A stretch of DNA of 64,000 nt from an uncultured Roseateles sp. Its GTDB lineage: Bacteria > Pseudomonadota > Gammaproteobacteria > Burkholderiales > Burkholderiaceae. The stretch is taken from the NCBI GenBank assembly GCA_946886855.1, contig CAMPJJ010000005.1, positions 1 to 64,000 of the forward strand, read 5' to 3'. The position numbers and the translations under genes were made by a program. This document shows, piece by piece, positions 32,229-41,369 of this stretch. The notes beneath the pieces were generated by a model. That model did no database searches, was not told the origin of the DNA, and saw only the letters and a list, made by a program, of their open reading frames with translations. Numbering within the stretch: the first letter of the stretch is position 1; every line of letters begins with the position of its first letter.

Positions 32229-33901
32229 ACGGCGTCGACTGGATCGAACAGGCCCGGGCGGAGGGCCTGGCGCCGGCGGAGCCGCGGGACGCACAGGAAG
32301 CGCCCGAAGCGCCCGAAGCGCCCGAAGCGACCAGGCCCTGGCCCGTCGTGCTGCTGACGGCGCTGGGCGCGTGGCTCGCCGTGCCGCCGTTCCTGATGCT
32401 GTTCTTCGCGCTGTCCGGCTCGGCCCTCGAGCGCGAGGCCGTCGCCTGCTTCTCCGGCATCTCGTTGATCGCCCTGTCGGTGTTGATGCTCCGATCTCGC
32501 GGGATCGCGCTGTTCCTCGAGCAGGCCGCCGTGCCCCTGCTGATCACCGGACTGGTGCTGCTGTTCATGGCCCTGGCGAAGGACCTGCCGCCGGCGGGCG
32601 TCGACCTCGTCGCGCTGGGGGTCGGCGCGGGCCTGATCCTGCTGCTGGGGGCGTCGTGGATGCGGCTGCTGCTCGGCATGGCGGTGGCCGTGCCGGTGGC
32701 GCACCTCGGCCACCTGGCCTTCACGGAGGTGTTGTCGCTCACCTGGTACGAACGCCATGGCGGTATGGGGTGGGCGTTGGCGACCTTGCTGCTGCTCGTG
32801 GGCCTGGCGCTGATGGCAGCGCAGCATGGGGCGGGGCGACGGGCGCCTTCTGCTCGTCATGCGGCGATGCTTGAGCCGGTGCTGACGGGCTGGTGGGTGG
32901 CCGTGCTGGCCGCCTTCGCCATGGCGGCGGGCTGGTCGTTCACGGCGGGCGGCGCGCTCGGCGGCGTCTTCCGGGGTGCGACAGCGGGGCTGGCGTCATC
33001 GGATGTGACCTTGATCTGGGTGTCGAGGACCGTGTCGGCATGGCTGACGCTCGTCGCGGCCGCCTGGCTGTGGCGTCGGTGGCGACCTGCGGGCGCGGCG
33101 CGGCTGGTCCCGCCGGTGCTGCTGCTGGCGGCGCTCGCTGCGCTGATGCCCGCGCTCGGCGGGATCCTGCTGGTGCTGGCGTCGATGGCGTCGACGCGAC
33201 GCTGGCGCCTGGCCGCGCTCGCCGGCGCGGCGGCGGTGTGGGCGATCGGGGCGCTGTACCACGAGTGGCAACTGCCGCTCGCCCACAAGTCCCTCGCGCT
33301 GGTGGCCGCTGGTGCGGCGCTCGCCGCATGGGTCCGCTGGCTGGCATGGCATCCGGCGGCGCCTTCGTCCGATGGCGAGGCGCGACCGGCGCTCGCGCTG
33401 CGTGGCGCGGCAGCGGTGCTGCTCGGCGCGGGCGTGCTGTCGCTCGTGCTGGTGAACGTCCTGATCGCCAGTCGGGAGCAGCTCATCGCCAATGGCCGCC
33501 CGGTCTTCGTGAAGTTGGCGCCGGTCGATCCGCGTTCGCTGATGCAGGGCGACTACATGCGGTTGAGCTACGACCTGCCGGGCGTGGGCTGGCGTTTCCG
33601 ATCCGAACCGGACGCTTCCCTGCTCTGGGGCGCGCGGCCGCGTGTCGCCGTGCTGCTCGATGAGCGCGGCATCGCGCACTCGCCGAAGCTGCTCGCGCCG
33701 GGTGAGGCGGTGCCCGCTGGCGCGCAGTTGCTGGAGCTGACGCCCAAGGGCGGCCAATGGACCTTCGTGTCCGACGCCTGGTTCTTCAAGGAGGGCGAGG
33801 CGGCGCGCTGGCAGCCGGCGAAGTACGGCGAGTTCCGCGTGACGCCCGAGGGCAAGGGCCTGCTGGTGCGGGTGGTGGGAGAGGATCTGAAGCCGTTGTG
33901 A
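32225..33901 (+). CDS. DUF4401 and GDYXXLXY domain membrane protein
   Basis: A 558-aa membrane protein that joins two families found next to DUF2157 genes. Residues 40-400 are a DUF4401-like bundle of about ten or more helices. The C-terminal part, after a last membrane anchor, holds the extracytoplasmic GDYXXLXY domain with its name-giving motif QGDYMRLSYDL. An EAP repeat (from a 9-bp DNA repeat) lies near residue 28. It is translationally coupled to the DUF2157 gene, so the two probably form one membrane complex of unknown role. Confidence 0.83.
   Translation: MNGVDWIEQARAEGLAPAEPRDAQEAPEAPEAPEATRPWPVVLLTALGAWLAVPPFLMLFFALSGSALEREAVACFSGISLIALSVLMLRSRGIALFLEQAAVPLLITGLVLLFMALAKDLPPAGVDLVALGVGAGLILLLGASWMRLLLGMAVAVPVAHLGHLAFTEVLSLTWYERHGGMGWALATLLLLVGLALMAAQHGAGRRAPSARHAAMLEPVLTGWWVAVLAAFAMAAGWSFTAGGALGGVFRGATAGLASSDVTLIWVSRTVSAWLTLVAAAWLWRRWRPAGAARLVPPVLLLAALAALMPALGGILLVLASMASTRRWRLAALAGAAAVWAIGALYHEWQLPLAHKSLALVAAGAALAAWVRWLAWHPAAPSSDGEARPALALRGAAAVLLGAGVLSLVLVNVLIASREQLIANGRPVFVKLAPVDPRSLMQGDYMRLSYDLPGVGWRFRSEPDASLLWGARPRVAVLLDERGIAHSPKLLAPGEAVPAGAQLLELTPKGGQWTFVSDAWFFKEGEAARWQPAKYGEFRVTPEGKGLLVRVVGEDLKPL
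32298..32330 (+). repeat. 9-bp tandem repeat coding (EAP)n
   Basis: Three-plus copies of GAAGCGCCC in the N-terminal linker of the DUF4401 protein encode EAPEAPEA. Confidence 0.8.
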
Positions 33902-33905
33902 ATCC

Positions 33906-35072
33906 TCAGGCGGGAGCGTTCCCGCCGTCGGCGTCAGTCATGGGGCCCCAGCCATCGATGGCCACGTAGTACCGTGTTGATCGGCCTGCTCCAAGTTGTC
34001 GCAGGCAGCCGCGCTCCACCAGGTCTTGCAGTTCCCGGGACGCGGTCGCACTCGATGTCGAGGCAATGCTCACGTACTTGCGTGTGCTCATTCCGCCCTG
34101 AACTCCCTGGGGACCTGCGTCAAGCAGCACATTGAGCACCTTGCGCTGGCGAGACGTGATGTCAAGGTTCTCATGCTCCGTCCAGAAACGAGCCTTGCTC
34201 AGGGTGGCGTCGATGACGGTCACAGCGTCTTCGCATGCCACCCGGACCTGCGCCAGGAACCAGTGCACCCAGCGCGTGACGTCAACCGAGGCGTGCTGTG
34301 CCGCTTCAAGTTCGGCGTAGTACTCCTTGCGCTTGTTCAGCAGCTGTTGAGACATGCGAATGAGGCGACTGCTGAAACCCATTTCCCGAGCGAGGACCAG
34401 GTCGATCACGACACGGCCCACGCGACCGTTGCCGTCTTCGAAGGGATGAATGATTTCGAACCAGAGATGCGCGATGGCAGCGGTGACCAGAGGATCTTTG
34501 CCGGCGGTTCCGTTGAACCAGGTGACGAATGCTTCCATTTCGACCGGCAGTCGATTGGAAGGAGGTGCCTCGTAATGGACCTTCTCGTGTCCTTGCGCGC
34601 CGCTGACGATCTGCATCGGCTCCTCGTGGTTCCTGTAGGCCCCGACCAGGATCTTGCGCATGCCGGAGTAGCCCGTCGGGAACAGCGCCGCTTGCCAGGC
34701 ATGCAGGCGTTCATGTGTCAACGGCTTGGCAGCACGCCTGACGGCGTCGTCCATGATGTCCAGAAGACCTTCGACGTTGCGCGGGGCCTCGTGCGCGTTG
34801 GCCTCGCCGAAGCCCAGTCGACGCTCGATGGATGAACGGACCGAGACGAGGTCGTAGCGTTCACCTTCGATGGCCGCCGTGGCCAAGGCGTCTTGGCTCC
34901 ACGCCTCCGCTTCCAAGGTCCGTCGATGCTCGAAGCCGATCAACGCCAGTCTTCCTTCCACGAGGCCTTGCGAGCGGCGCGCACGTGAATACGCGTCCTG
35001 GATCTGCTCCAGGTCGACATGAAGCTGCGGCCAGTTGGCGGCCTGCCAGATCAGCGGGAGGTCGTATGCCAT
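33906..35072 (-). CDS. Fic family protein with N-terminal inhibitory helix
   Basis: A 388-aa Fic protein, predicted to transfer AMP (or another nucleotide moiety) to a target protein. The N-terminal DUF4172-like region contains the inhibitory motif TAAIEG (residues 65-70, [S/T]xxxE[G/N]), which places it in class II, where Glu69 would block ATP until displaced. The active-site motif HPFEDGNGRVGR is intact at 209-220 with catalytic His209. A C-terminal winged-helix-like domain (about 310-375) may bind DNA. The start sits 9 bases after a TACAAT -10, so it may be leaderless, and a 22-bp palindrome lies 74 bases upstream. Confidence 0.9.
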   Translation of the reverse strand: MAYDLPLIWQAANWPQLHVDLEQIQDAYSRARRSQGLVEGRLALIGFEHRRTLEAEAWSQDALATAAIEGERYDLVSVRSSIERRLGFGEANAHEAPRNVEGLLDIMDDAVRRAAKPLTHERLHAWQAALFPTGYSGMRKILVGAYRNHEEPMQIVSGAQGHEKVHYEAPPSNRLPVEMEAFVTWFNGTAGKDPLVTAAIAHLWFEIIHPFEDGNGRVGRVVIDLVLAREMGFSSRLIRMSQQLLNKRKEYYAELEAAQHASVDVTRWVHWFLAQVRVACEDAVTVIDATLSKARFWTEHENLDITSRQRKVLNVLLDAGPQGVQGGMSTRKYVSIASTSSATASRELQDLVERGCLRQLGAGRSTRYYVAIDGWGPMTDADGGNAPA

Positions 35073-35081
35073 CTTGAGGCG

Positions 35082-35087
35082 ATTGTA
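35082..35087 (-). promoter_or_regulatory. Candidate -10 element of fic gene
   Basis: TACAAT on the minus strand (five of six consensus bases) ends 9 bases before the fic ATG, so transcription would begin within a few bases of the start codon. An inverted repeat GCGATT-N9-AATCGC (35079-35099) covers it. The -35 is unclear. Confidence 0.4.
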
Positions 35088-35145
35088 GTGATTAATCGCA
35101 TCAGATTTGATTCGATTTCAAGTGCCAATCGCTTCATGTACTTAA

Positions 35146-35167
35146 ATCACATCAAATTTGATGTGAT
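35146..35167. promoter_or_regulatory. 22-bp perfect palindrome upstream of fic
   Basis: ATCACATCAAA/TTTGATGTGAT. With one extra A in the left arm the symmetry extends to ACTTA...TAAGT, about 32 bases in all. It lies in AT-rich DNA between the fic gene and a small same-strand gene, and suits either an operator for a dimeric repressor or a hairpin after the small gene. Confidence 0.65.
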
Positions 35168-35196
35168 TAAGTCGCCTAATCGCCTCACAAGCAGAT

Positions 35197-35464
35197 TCAG
35201 ACGTTCTCCAGCCCCTCCGGCTCACCCCCATCCACCATCAGGTCGATCAGTTCCTTCAGGAACGCCAGGGCTTCCTCGGAGGTGGCAAAGTAGTACTCCC
35301 CGCCGAGGTCGGCGGCGTCGCCGTCGGGGCCGACATGGACGACGGACCAGCCTTCCGCGCCGCCCCCGATCGCACAGATCCCGAAACTGCCGGGGGCGAG
35401 GTCTCTGGCGGACCCGGCGGTGACGAAGATGTCCTTGCCCCGATGGGCGAAATAGCGTTTGAGC
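35197..35464 (-). CDS. Small hypothetical protein
   Basis: An 89-to-96-aa acidic protein that I do not recognise. The sequence GSFGICAIGGGAEGWSVVHVGPDG and EYYFATSEEALAFLKELIDLMVDGGE has the strand-helix pattern of a real small domain. Its start is unclear: a TTG at 35487 would overlap the divergent DUF427 start by 10 bases, and a GTG at 35466 has no ribosome site. The coordinates give the supported body only. It lies upstream of fic on the same strand but is separated from it by the palindrome. Confidence 0.5.
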
Positions 35465-35477
35465 ACGAGGAGTTGGA

Positions 35478-35759
35478 ATGAAGGCAATCTGGAACGGCGA
35501 AGTCATCGCCGAAAGCGACGACACCGTGGTGGTCGAGGGAAATCATTACTTCCCCGTCGCCTCGCTGAAGCGCGAGTTCACCACGTTCAGCAATCACCGC
35601 ACGTCCTGCCCGTGGAAGGGCCAGGCGCACTACTTTAGCCTGATGGTCCACGGCGACATGAACCCGGACGCCGTCTGGTATTACCCCGAGCCCTCCGAGG
35701 CCGCCGCCGAGATCAAGGACCGCGTCGCCTTCTGGAAGGGCGTCCAGGTCACCGAGTGA
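35478..35759 (+). CDS. DUF427 domain protein
   Basis: A 93-aa DUF427 protein. The family signature is complete: MKAIWNGEVIAESDDTVVVEGNHYFP, then TSCPWKGQAHYFSL and DAVWYYPEPSEAAAEIKDRVAFWKGV. The conserved Cys-Pro-Trp-Lys-Gly is present. Function is unknown; the small beta fold is often found alone. GAGGAG lies five bases before the ATG. Its stop overlaps the stop of the convergent mltA gene by 11 bases. Confidence 0.92.
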   Translation: MKAIWNGEVIAESDDTVVVEGNHYFPVASLKREFTTFSNHRTSCPWKGQAHYFSLMVHGDMNPDAVWYYPEPSEAAAEIKDRVAFWKGVQVTE

Positions 35760-36942
35760 GCCCCTTGGGCCACAGCACCCACAGCCGCAGCGGCTGCTTC
35801 ATGCGGCCGGCCTGCGCCTCGGCGGCTTCGCCCCAGCCCCAGAAGTAGTCCGCCCGCACCGCGCCGACGATCGCCGCGCCGGTGTCCTGCGCCATCACGA
35901 GCCGGCGCATCGGCGTCGTCGACAGCGGCTCCGTCGTGTCCAGCCACACCGGCGTGCCGTAGGGGATGCTGGCCTTGTCCACGGCGATCGAGCGTCCCGG
36001 CGTCAGGGGCACGCCCTGACCCCCGCGCGGACCGACCGCCAGATCGGGCAGCGGCTCCTCGCGGAAGAAGACGTAGCGCGGGTTGGCCCACATCGCCTCC
36101 TTGAGCCGCTGCGGATTGCGCCGCCCCCAGTCCTTGATGCCGGACCACGAGGCTTCCGTGGCCCGCAGCTCGCCCTGGGCGATCAGCCACTGGCCCATCG
36201 AGCGGTAGGGCTGCTCGTTGTGCGCCGCGAAGGACAGCCGCACCCAGCGGCTCCGGCCGTCGCGCTCGGTCACGCGCAGGCGGCCGCTGCCCTGGATCTG
36301 CATCACCAGCGCCTCCAGCGGGTCCTGCACCCAGGCCAGGCTGAGCCGCGTCAGCGACGCGTTGTTCTCGATCTGTTGCTCGATCTGCTGACGGGTGTCG
36401 TACGGCTTGCGCTGCGCCAGGTCCTGCGGCGGCGCCAGCAGCGGCACGCGGAAGTCGCCCTGCGCCTGCCGGCGCGCGGTGAGCTCCGGTTCGTAGTACC
36501 CGGTCGCCACGCCTTCGCGCCGACCTTCCGGCGACTCGACGCGGTAGGGCTGCAGGCGCTTCATCAGCCAGACCATCGCGTCCCAGTCGTCGCCGGGCTT
36601 GAAACCGCGGGCCTGCGTACAGATCGCGGCCCAGCCCGGCATCGGCTTCTCGCAGCCGCGCAGCAGCGCGGGCCACCATTCCAGCGCGCGATCCTGGCCC
36701 CAGCCGGGCAGCTCGTTCCACGCGGCAGCGACCCAGCGCGCGCGCTCGCGTTGAAGCACCTGACGGCCGGCGTTGTCGTCCTCGCCATTGAGCAGCTTCT
36801 CCGGATCGATCGGCAGCCCCGCCGCCAACGCCGACGCTGCCGCGGGCGCGAGGACGGCCGCCGAGGCCGCGCCCAGCGCGCCTAGAATCGCCAGCGCCGC
36901 GCTCCAGCGGCGAGTTCTGCTACGGATCGGACCACGAATCAT
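35749..36942 (-). CDS. mltA: Membrane-bound lytic murein transglycosylase A
   Basis: A 397-aa lytic transglycosylase that cuts the MurNAc-GlcNAc bond of peptidoglycan to form 1,6-anhydro ends. A basic N-terminus and hydrophobic segment (about 14-40) act as a signal or anchor; the usual lipobox cysteine is not seen, so it may not be a lipoprotein. The MltA barrel shows GVATGYYEPELTARR, VMQIQGSGRLRV and the 3D-type end MAQDTGAAIVGAVRADYFWGWG with the catalytic Asp. The ATG at 36942 overlaps the divergent small-protein ATG within CATG; an ATG 54 bases upstream is possible. Confidence 0.92.
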   Translation of the reverse strand: MIRGPIRSRTRRWSAALAILGALGAASAAVLAPAAASALAAGLPIDPEKLLNGEDDNAGRQVLQRERARWVAAAWNELPGWGQDRALEWWPALLRGCEKPMPGWAAICTQARGFKPGDDWDAMVWLMKRLQPYRVESPEGRREGVATGYYEPELTARRQAQGDFRVPLLAPPQDLAQRKPYDTRQQIEQQIENNASLTRLSLAWVQDPLEALVMQIQGSGRLRVTERDGRSRWVRLSFAAHNEQPYRSMGQWLIAQGELRATEASWSGIKDWGRRNPQRLKEAMWANPRYVFFREEPLPDLAVGPRGGQGVPLTPGRSIAVDKASIPYGTPVWLDTTEPLSTTPMRRLVMAQDTGAAIVGAVRADYFWGWGEAAEAQAGRMKQPLRLWVLWPKGLTR

Positions 36943-37060
36943 GGGCGTGATTTTGCTGGAGGCGCTCGGCGCCCTCGCGCTGCTCGTCTTCATCGTCTGG
37001 TGGACGATGTTCTCCGGCCGCAAGGGCGGCGAGCGGCCCGACGACCACGACGCCGCCTGA
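36941..37060 (+). CDS. 39-aa single-span membrane protein
   Basis: A 39-residue protein: one hydrophobic helix (LLEALGALALLVFIVWW), then TMFSGRKGGE and a short Asp/His tail. I believe similar small proteins occur beside mltA or related genes in Burkholderiales, but I cannot check this. The start codon overlaps the mltA start on the other strand (CATG), and no ribosome site is seen, which lowers certainty. It would insert in the inner membrane with the basic tail inside. Function unknown. Confidence 0.6.
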   Translation: MGVILLEALGALALLVFIVWWTMFSGRKGGERPDDHDAA

Positions 37061-37130
37061 GCGCCACCTGAGCGCCACCTGAGCGTCGCATTCAGGCGCC
37101 TTCCTTCCTCTTCGGCCTCACCCTTCGGCC
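37057..37130. repeat. Two adjacent short tandem repeats in gene gap
   Basis: TGAGCGCCACC occurs twice plus a partial copy, followed by three copies of a 14-bp unit (CTTCGGCCTCACCC, the last diverged) that runs into the 3' end of the convergent Gcr-like gene. Confidence 0.75.
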
Positions 37131-39209
37131 TCACCCCTTCGGCGGCACCAGGAAGCTCATCGGGTGCCGGCGCATCCGCGTCCAGATCGCCGCGCGCACG
37201 CGCTTCTGGTCCGCGAGCCGGATCCCGCGTGAGCGCAGCGCCACCTTGAACGCCAGGAAGAAGCTGACGCCCACGTTCAGCACGCCGGTCCCCAGGATGC
37301 TGATCACGCAGAGCCAGAACGGCCAGTGCTTGAGCACGTCCAGTCCCAGCGCCCCGGCCGCGGCGGCCAGTTGGCCGGTCGACAGCGTCACGTGCCTGAC
37401 CTCGATCGGCAGGCCGAAGAAGCCCAGCAGGGCCGGCACCAGGCCGAGCATGAGGCCCAGGCTGATGTTGGCGGTCAGCCCCGAGATGTTGTCCCGCCAC
37501 CAGCGCGACCAGCGGGCCGCCCGGCCCGCGCCCAGCCGCGCCACGATGCGCGGGTTCCAGGCGATGGCGCTGTCCAGCCGGTGGAAGACGAACCAGTTCT
37601 CGACCCAGCCCGCGATCAGGCTCGAGGCGAACAGCAGCACCCCGGTGAACGCGGCGAAGAACAGCGACGGGCCCAGCACGGTCAGCGAATGCAGCACGTG
37701 CTCGGCTTCCTTCACGCCGACCAGCGGCTTGCCGAAGCTCAGCCACGCCGCCAGCTGCACGACGAGCACCATCGGCGCCGCCAGCGCCAGGTTGCCGAGG
37801 ATGCCCGCCGTCTGGGAACGGAACAGGTGAACGACCTCGTCGACGAAGGCCTGCAGGCCCGCGTCGCTGTCGATGTGGCGGAGCTTGTCGGCCAGCGCCG
37901 GCGCCGTCATCGCCGGCTGCTTGGTCGCGACGGTCCAATGCATCAGCAGGATGAAGACGAAGCTGGCCGCGTAGTTCACGCCCGCCCAGAAACCGCCCCA
38001 GAACGCGGACAGCCCCACCGCCATGATCGCGAACTTCATGAAGGTCGTGCCCGCGATCACCACCCCGCCGCCGCCGGCGCGGCGCAGCATGTCGCCGTAC
38101 TCCTCGCGGTTGCGGGTGATGTAGTGCTCGCCGGTCTCGGCGCTGCGTTCCGCGACCTTGCGCGCCAGCAGCGAGTAGTGCCGCGCGAACAGCGTCCGGA
38201 TGCTGCGGCGGTCGTGCACCACGGCCACCAGCGCCGCGACCAGGCGCAGCAGCTCGCGCTGCGGGTGATCGGCCAGCAGCACCGCCAGCAGGTCTTCGAC
38301 ACGGCGCAGCCGTGCCTGCATCTGCTCGACGCCGAACATCAGGTCCACGGAGACGCCGTGTTCCTCGAGATGATCCGGGACGGAGCGCACCGCCGCGCGG
38401 CATTCATCGAGCAGGCCGCGCAGGTACTGCAGCCTGCCCGGCAGCGTGGCCCGGTCCTGTTCGACGAGCGCGTGCTCGACCTGCTCCCACGCCGTCGCGA
38501 GGTTGCGGAAGGGCCGCCGCGCCAGCAGCTGCGGATCCATGCGCACGCGCAGCGCGCCGGACAGGCCGGCCGAGCGCACCGAGCTCACCAGCACCGTGAT
38601 CGCGGCGCGCATCTCGTCGCGCCAGTCGCCCTCGGGCGCGCCGGCGAAGAGCAGGCCCAGCCGCTCCAGCAGTTCATCGTCGACGGCGCTGATCCACTGC
38701 TCGTCGGCCTCGTGCGGGAACAGCAGTTCGAAGAGCTCGGACAGGTCCCGGGTGTCCGCGCTCAGCGGCAGCACGCGGCGGCGCAGGCGGCCGAGGAACT
38801 CGTTCCACAGCGCCATGCGCGGCGCGAAGCCGACCTCCGCGAACAGGCTGATCGCATCGACGTCGGCCCAGACACTGGCGATGACCGCCGCGAAGGCCTT
38901 CGCATGATCGGGGTGGCGCTCCAGCATGCGGAGCAGGTACCTGAGGCGGCGGATCGGCAGCGGCGCGGACGGCGCGGCGAGGGGCGCCGCCGAGGGCGCC
39001 GTGGCGGACGCCGGGTCGTCCCCGGAGGTCGAGGCGGCGGCCGGGGGCGCGGCGGCGGCCGGCGCCCGGTCGTCCTTGAGCGGCGCGTGACGCAGCCATT
39101 CGATCAATCGCACCAGCCAGAGATTGCGCTCGGCCAGCGGCGCCTGGGGATGCGCCGCCTGCGCCGCGTTCAGCAGCGCGGTGAGGTCCCAGCCCTGGCG
39201 ACGGAACAT
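37131..39209 (-). CDS. Gcr-type membrane protein (annotated as site-specific recombinase)
   Basis: A 692-aa protein of the family usually labelled site-specific recombinase Gcr, although the sequence is that of a membrane protein. Residues 1-350 are soluble and helical with an Ala/Pro-rich insert near 50-90; the C-terminal half has about seven membrane helices (for example [48 protein letters not shown]). No recombinase catalytic residues are visible, so the label should be doubted. Its ATG overlaps the apaG stop (TGATG), which shows a coupled two-gene unit. Confidence 0.8.
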   Translation of the reverse strand: MFRRQGWDLTALLNAAQAAHPQAPLAERNLWLVRLIEWLRHAPLKDDRAPAAAAPPAAASTSGDDPASATAPSAAPLAAPSAPLPIRRLRYLLRMLERHPDHAKAFAAVIASVWADVDAISLFAEVGFAPRMALWNEFLGRLRRRVLPLSADTRDLSELFELLFPHEADEQWISAVDDELLERLGLLFAGAPEGDWRDEMRAAITVLVSSVRSAGLSGALRVRMDPQLLARRPFRNLATAWEQVEHALVEQDRATLPGRLQYLRGLLDECRAAVRSVPDHLEEHGVSVDLMFGVEQMQARLRRVEDLLAVLLADHPQRELLRLVAALVAVVHDRRSIRTLFARHYSLLARKVAERSAETGEHYITRNREEYGDMLRRAGGGGVVIAGTTFMKFAIMAVGLSAFWGGFWAGVNYAASFVFILLMHWTVATKQPAMTAPALADKLRHIDSDAGLQAFVDEVVHLFRSQTAGILGNLALAAPMVLVVQLAAWLSFGKPLVGVKEAEHVLHSLTVLGPSLFFAAFTGVLLFASSLIAGWVENWFVFHRLDSAIAWNPRIVARLGAGRAARWSRWWRDNISGLTANISLGLMLGLVPALLGFFGLPIEVRHVTLSTGQLAAAAGALGLDVLKHWPFWLCVISILGTGVLNVGVSFFLAFKVALRSRGIRLADQKRVRAAIWTRMRRHPMSFLVPPKG

Positions 39210-39583
39210 CAATGCAGGGAACCGGAGTCGGCCAGCAGGAACTCGGGCACCTCGGCGTGGAAGACCTCGGCCTTGTCCGTGACGCAGAGGAAGCGCCCGC
39301 TCATCGTGCCGTGGCGGGTCGAGATCTGCGCCCACGAGCTGTACTGGAAACGCTCGCCCGGCTGCAGCAGCGGTTGGTGTCCGACGACGGCCAACCCGTG
39401 CACTTCCTGTTCCTTGCCGTTGCCGTCCACGATGGTCCAGTGGCGGCCGATCAACTGGGCGGTGACGTCGCCCCGGTTCTCGATCGTCACGGTGTAGCCG
39501 TACGCAAACTCGTTGCGATCGGGGAAGGTCTGGTCGGCGAGCGGCTCGACGACGACGCTGCAATGAAAGTGCGGATGGGCCAT
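39209..39583 (-). CDS. apaG: ApaG (Co2+/Mg2+ efflux-associated protein)
   Basis: A 124-aa ApaG protein, an immunoglobulin-like beta sandwich. The family core is clear: [48 protein letters not shown] and [10 protein letters not shown]. ApaG has been linked to cobalt resistance and magnesium efflux in Salmonella, but the mechanism is unknown. It is cotranscribed with the Gcr-like gene and diverges from a solute-binding protein gene. Confidence 0.93.
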   Translation of the reverse strand: MAHPHFHCSVVVEPLADQTFPDRNEFAYGYTVTIENRGDVTAQLIGRHWTIVDGNGKEQEVHGLAVVGHQPLLQPGERFQYSSWAQISTRHGTMSGRFLCVTDKAEVFHAEVPEFLLADSGSLH

Positions 39584-39707
39584 CGGCGGATTCTAGGGAA
39601 CTCACGGGCGCCCACGTGGGCTATGCTGGCTACCGCACAGAGAACAACCAGAAACCGCTCGAACGGACCATCCAACGCGACCGGCACGCATCCGGACGCC
39701 ATCCGTC

Positions 39708-40589
39708 ATGGAGACAAGGGCAGGACACCTGTTGGCAGTGCCGCGTCCCACGCGACGCCAGGCCATGGCGCGCGGCTGCGCGCTGGTCGGCGTGGCCGCG
39801 ACCGTCTGCGTCGACCTGGGGCTGACCGCCGCCAATTCGGTGATGGCGGCCCCGTCGGGACCGGCGGCGCCCGCGGTGCCGGGCGCCGGGGCGACGGGGC
39901 CGTTGACGCTGCGCAGCGCTGCCCAGGCCGGCGCGCCGGCCAAGTACGCGTCGGGCGACCCGCAGCGACCGGGCCTGTGCGGCGAGATCGCCGCCGCCGT
40001 CATGCGCACCGATCCGGACCTGCACCTCGAGGGCCTGGACCAGCCGGTGCCGCTGCGGCGCCTGGAGCTGATGCTGAGCAACGGCGACCTCGACGTGTTC
40101 TTCTGCCTGCTGAAGTCGGAGCACCGCCACGCGCTGATGCGTTACCTGCCGGTGCCGCTCTACCGGATCTCGCACGTGCTGGCGATGCGCGTCGGCGACG
40201 AGCGCACGCCGCGCACCTGGGACGAGTTGCGCGCCTTCGCGCGCCGCCAGCCGCTGCTGCTGGCGCAGGGCACCAAGCTGGCCGCGACGCTGCAGGAGGC
40301 GGACGTGGCCTTCATCGAATCGGCGCGCAGCGACAAGGAAGCGCTGCAGATGCTGGTGCGCGGTCGCACGGCCGGGGTCTACGGCCAGGACTTCAACCTG
40401 CGCCAGGCCGCGCGCGGCGCGGGCCTGGAATCGCGTGTGCGCATCGGGCCGCAGGTCTTCGAGGAGGAGACCCAGTACGCCGTCGTCTCGCGCCAACTGC
40501 CCGAGGCGGTGGCGGAGCGGCTCACCGACCGCCTGCGCCAGCTCAGCGCTTCCGGCGAGATCGCACGGCTCGCGGAGCGTTACCGCTAG
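39708..40589 (+). CDS. Periplasmic solute-binding protein, family 3-like
   Basis: A 293-aa exported protein resembling family 3 extracellular solute-binding proteins. A long signal region (an internal ATG at 39765, [14 protein letters not shown], may be the true start) is followed by [60 protein letters not shown], and late [21 protein letters not shown]. No ABC permease or ATPase is nearby, so it may be an orphan binding or sensory protein. The ligand is unknown; the fold could bind amino acids or other small molecules. Confidence 0.75.
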   Translation: METRAGHLLAVPRPTRRQAMARGCALVGVAATVCVDLGLTAANSVMAAPSGPAAPAVPGAGATGPLTLRSAAQAGAPAKYASGDPQRPGLCGEIAAAVMRTDPDLHLEGLDQPVPLRRLELMLSNGDLDVFFCLLKSEHRHALMRYLPVPLYRISHVLAMRVGDERTPRTWDELRAFARRQPLLLAQGTKLAATLQEADVAFIESARSDKEALQMLVRGRTAGVYGQDFNLRQAARGAGLESRVRIGPQVFEEETQYAVVSRQLPEAVAERLTDRLRQLSASGEIARLAERYR

Positions 40590-40663
40590 CGGGCGCCCGG
40601 GCACGCGGCAGCCTTCCTACAATCCCCGTCTTTCCCCGCCAGCGCCCGCGCGCCCGTTCCGCC

Positions 40664-41350
40664 ATGAACCCGCCCACCTACCGCATCGCCCCCAGCATCC
40701 TGTCCGCTGATTTCGCCAACCTGGGCGAGGAAGTCCGCAACGTGCTGGCCGCCGGCGCGGACTGGATCCACTTCGACGTGATGGACAACCATTACGTGCC
40801 CAACCTGACCTTCGGCCCCATGGTCTGCGAGGCCTTGAAGAAGCACGCCGTCAAGCCCGACGGCACGCCGGCGCCCATCGACGTCCACCTGATGGTGCAG
40901 CCGGTCGACAGCCTGGCCCAGGCCTTCTGCCGCGCGGGCGCCAACCTGGTGAGCTTCCATCCCGAAGCCAGCCAGCACGTCGACCGCACCCTCCAGCTGA
41001 TCAAGTCCGAGGGCGCGCAGGCCGGCCTGGTCTTCAACCCGGCCACGCCGCTGGACGTGCTGGAGTGGGTGATCGACAAGGTCGACCTGGTGCTGATCAT
41101 GAGCGTCAACCCCGGCTTCGGCGGCCAGAGCTTCATCCCCGGCGCGCTGAAGAAGCTGCAGCAGGCCAAGGCGATGATCCTGGCCAGCGGCCGCGACATC
41201 CGCCTGGAGATCGACGGCGGCGTGAAGGTCGACAACATCCGCGAGATCGCGGCCGCGGGCGCGGACACCTTCGTGGCGGGCTCGGCGATCTTCGGCAAGC
41301 CCGACTACAAGGGCGTCATCGACGCGATGCGCGCCGAGCTGGCGCTCTGA
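40664..41350 (+). CDS. rpe: Ribulose-phosphate 3-epimerase
   Basis: A 228-aa TIM-barrel enzyme that interconverts ribulose 5-phosphate and xylulose 5-phosphate in the pentose-phosphate and Calvin pathways. All family motifs are intact: [35 protein letters not shown] (metal-binding His and Asp), [30 protein letters not shown] and [16 protein letters not shown] -10-like hexamer lies at 40618-40623. In many relatives rpe sits directly before gph and trpE; here gph is 19 kb away. Confidence 0.96.
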   Translation: MNPPTYRIAPSILSADFANLGEEVRNVLAAGADWIHFDVMDNHYVPNLTFGPMVCEALKKHAVKPDGTPAPIDVHLMVQPVDSLAQAFCRAGANLVSFHPEASQHVDRTLQLIKSEGAQAGLVFNPATPLDVLEWVIDKVDLVLIMSVNPGFGGQSFIPGALKKLQQAKAMILASGRDIRLEIDGGVKVDNIREIAAAGADTFVAGSAIFGKPDYKGVIDAMRAELAL

Positions 41351-41369
41351 GTCCGGAGGCGTCGTCCCG

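Noticed and set aside
37131..39209. Mobile element or integron, suggested by the name site-specific recombinase
   Set aside because: The protein lacks recombinase catalytic motifs, and there are no attachment sites or cargo genes around it.
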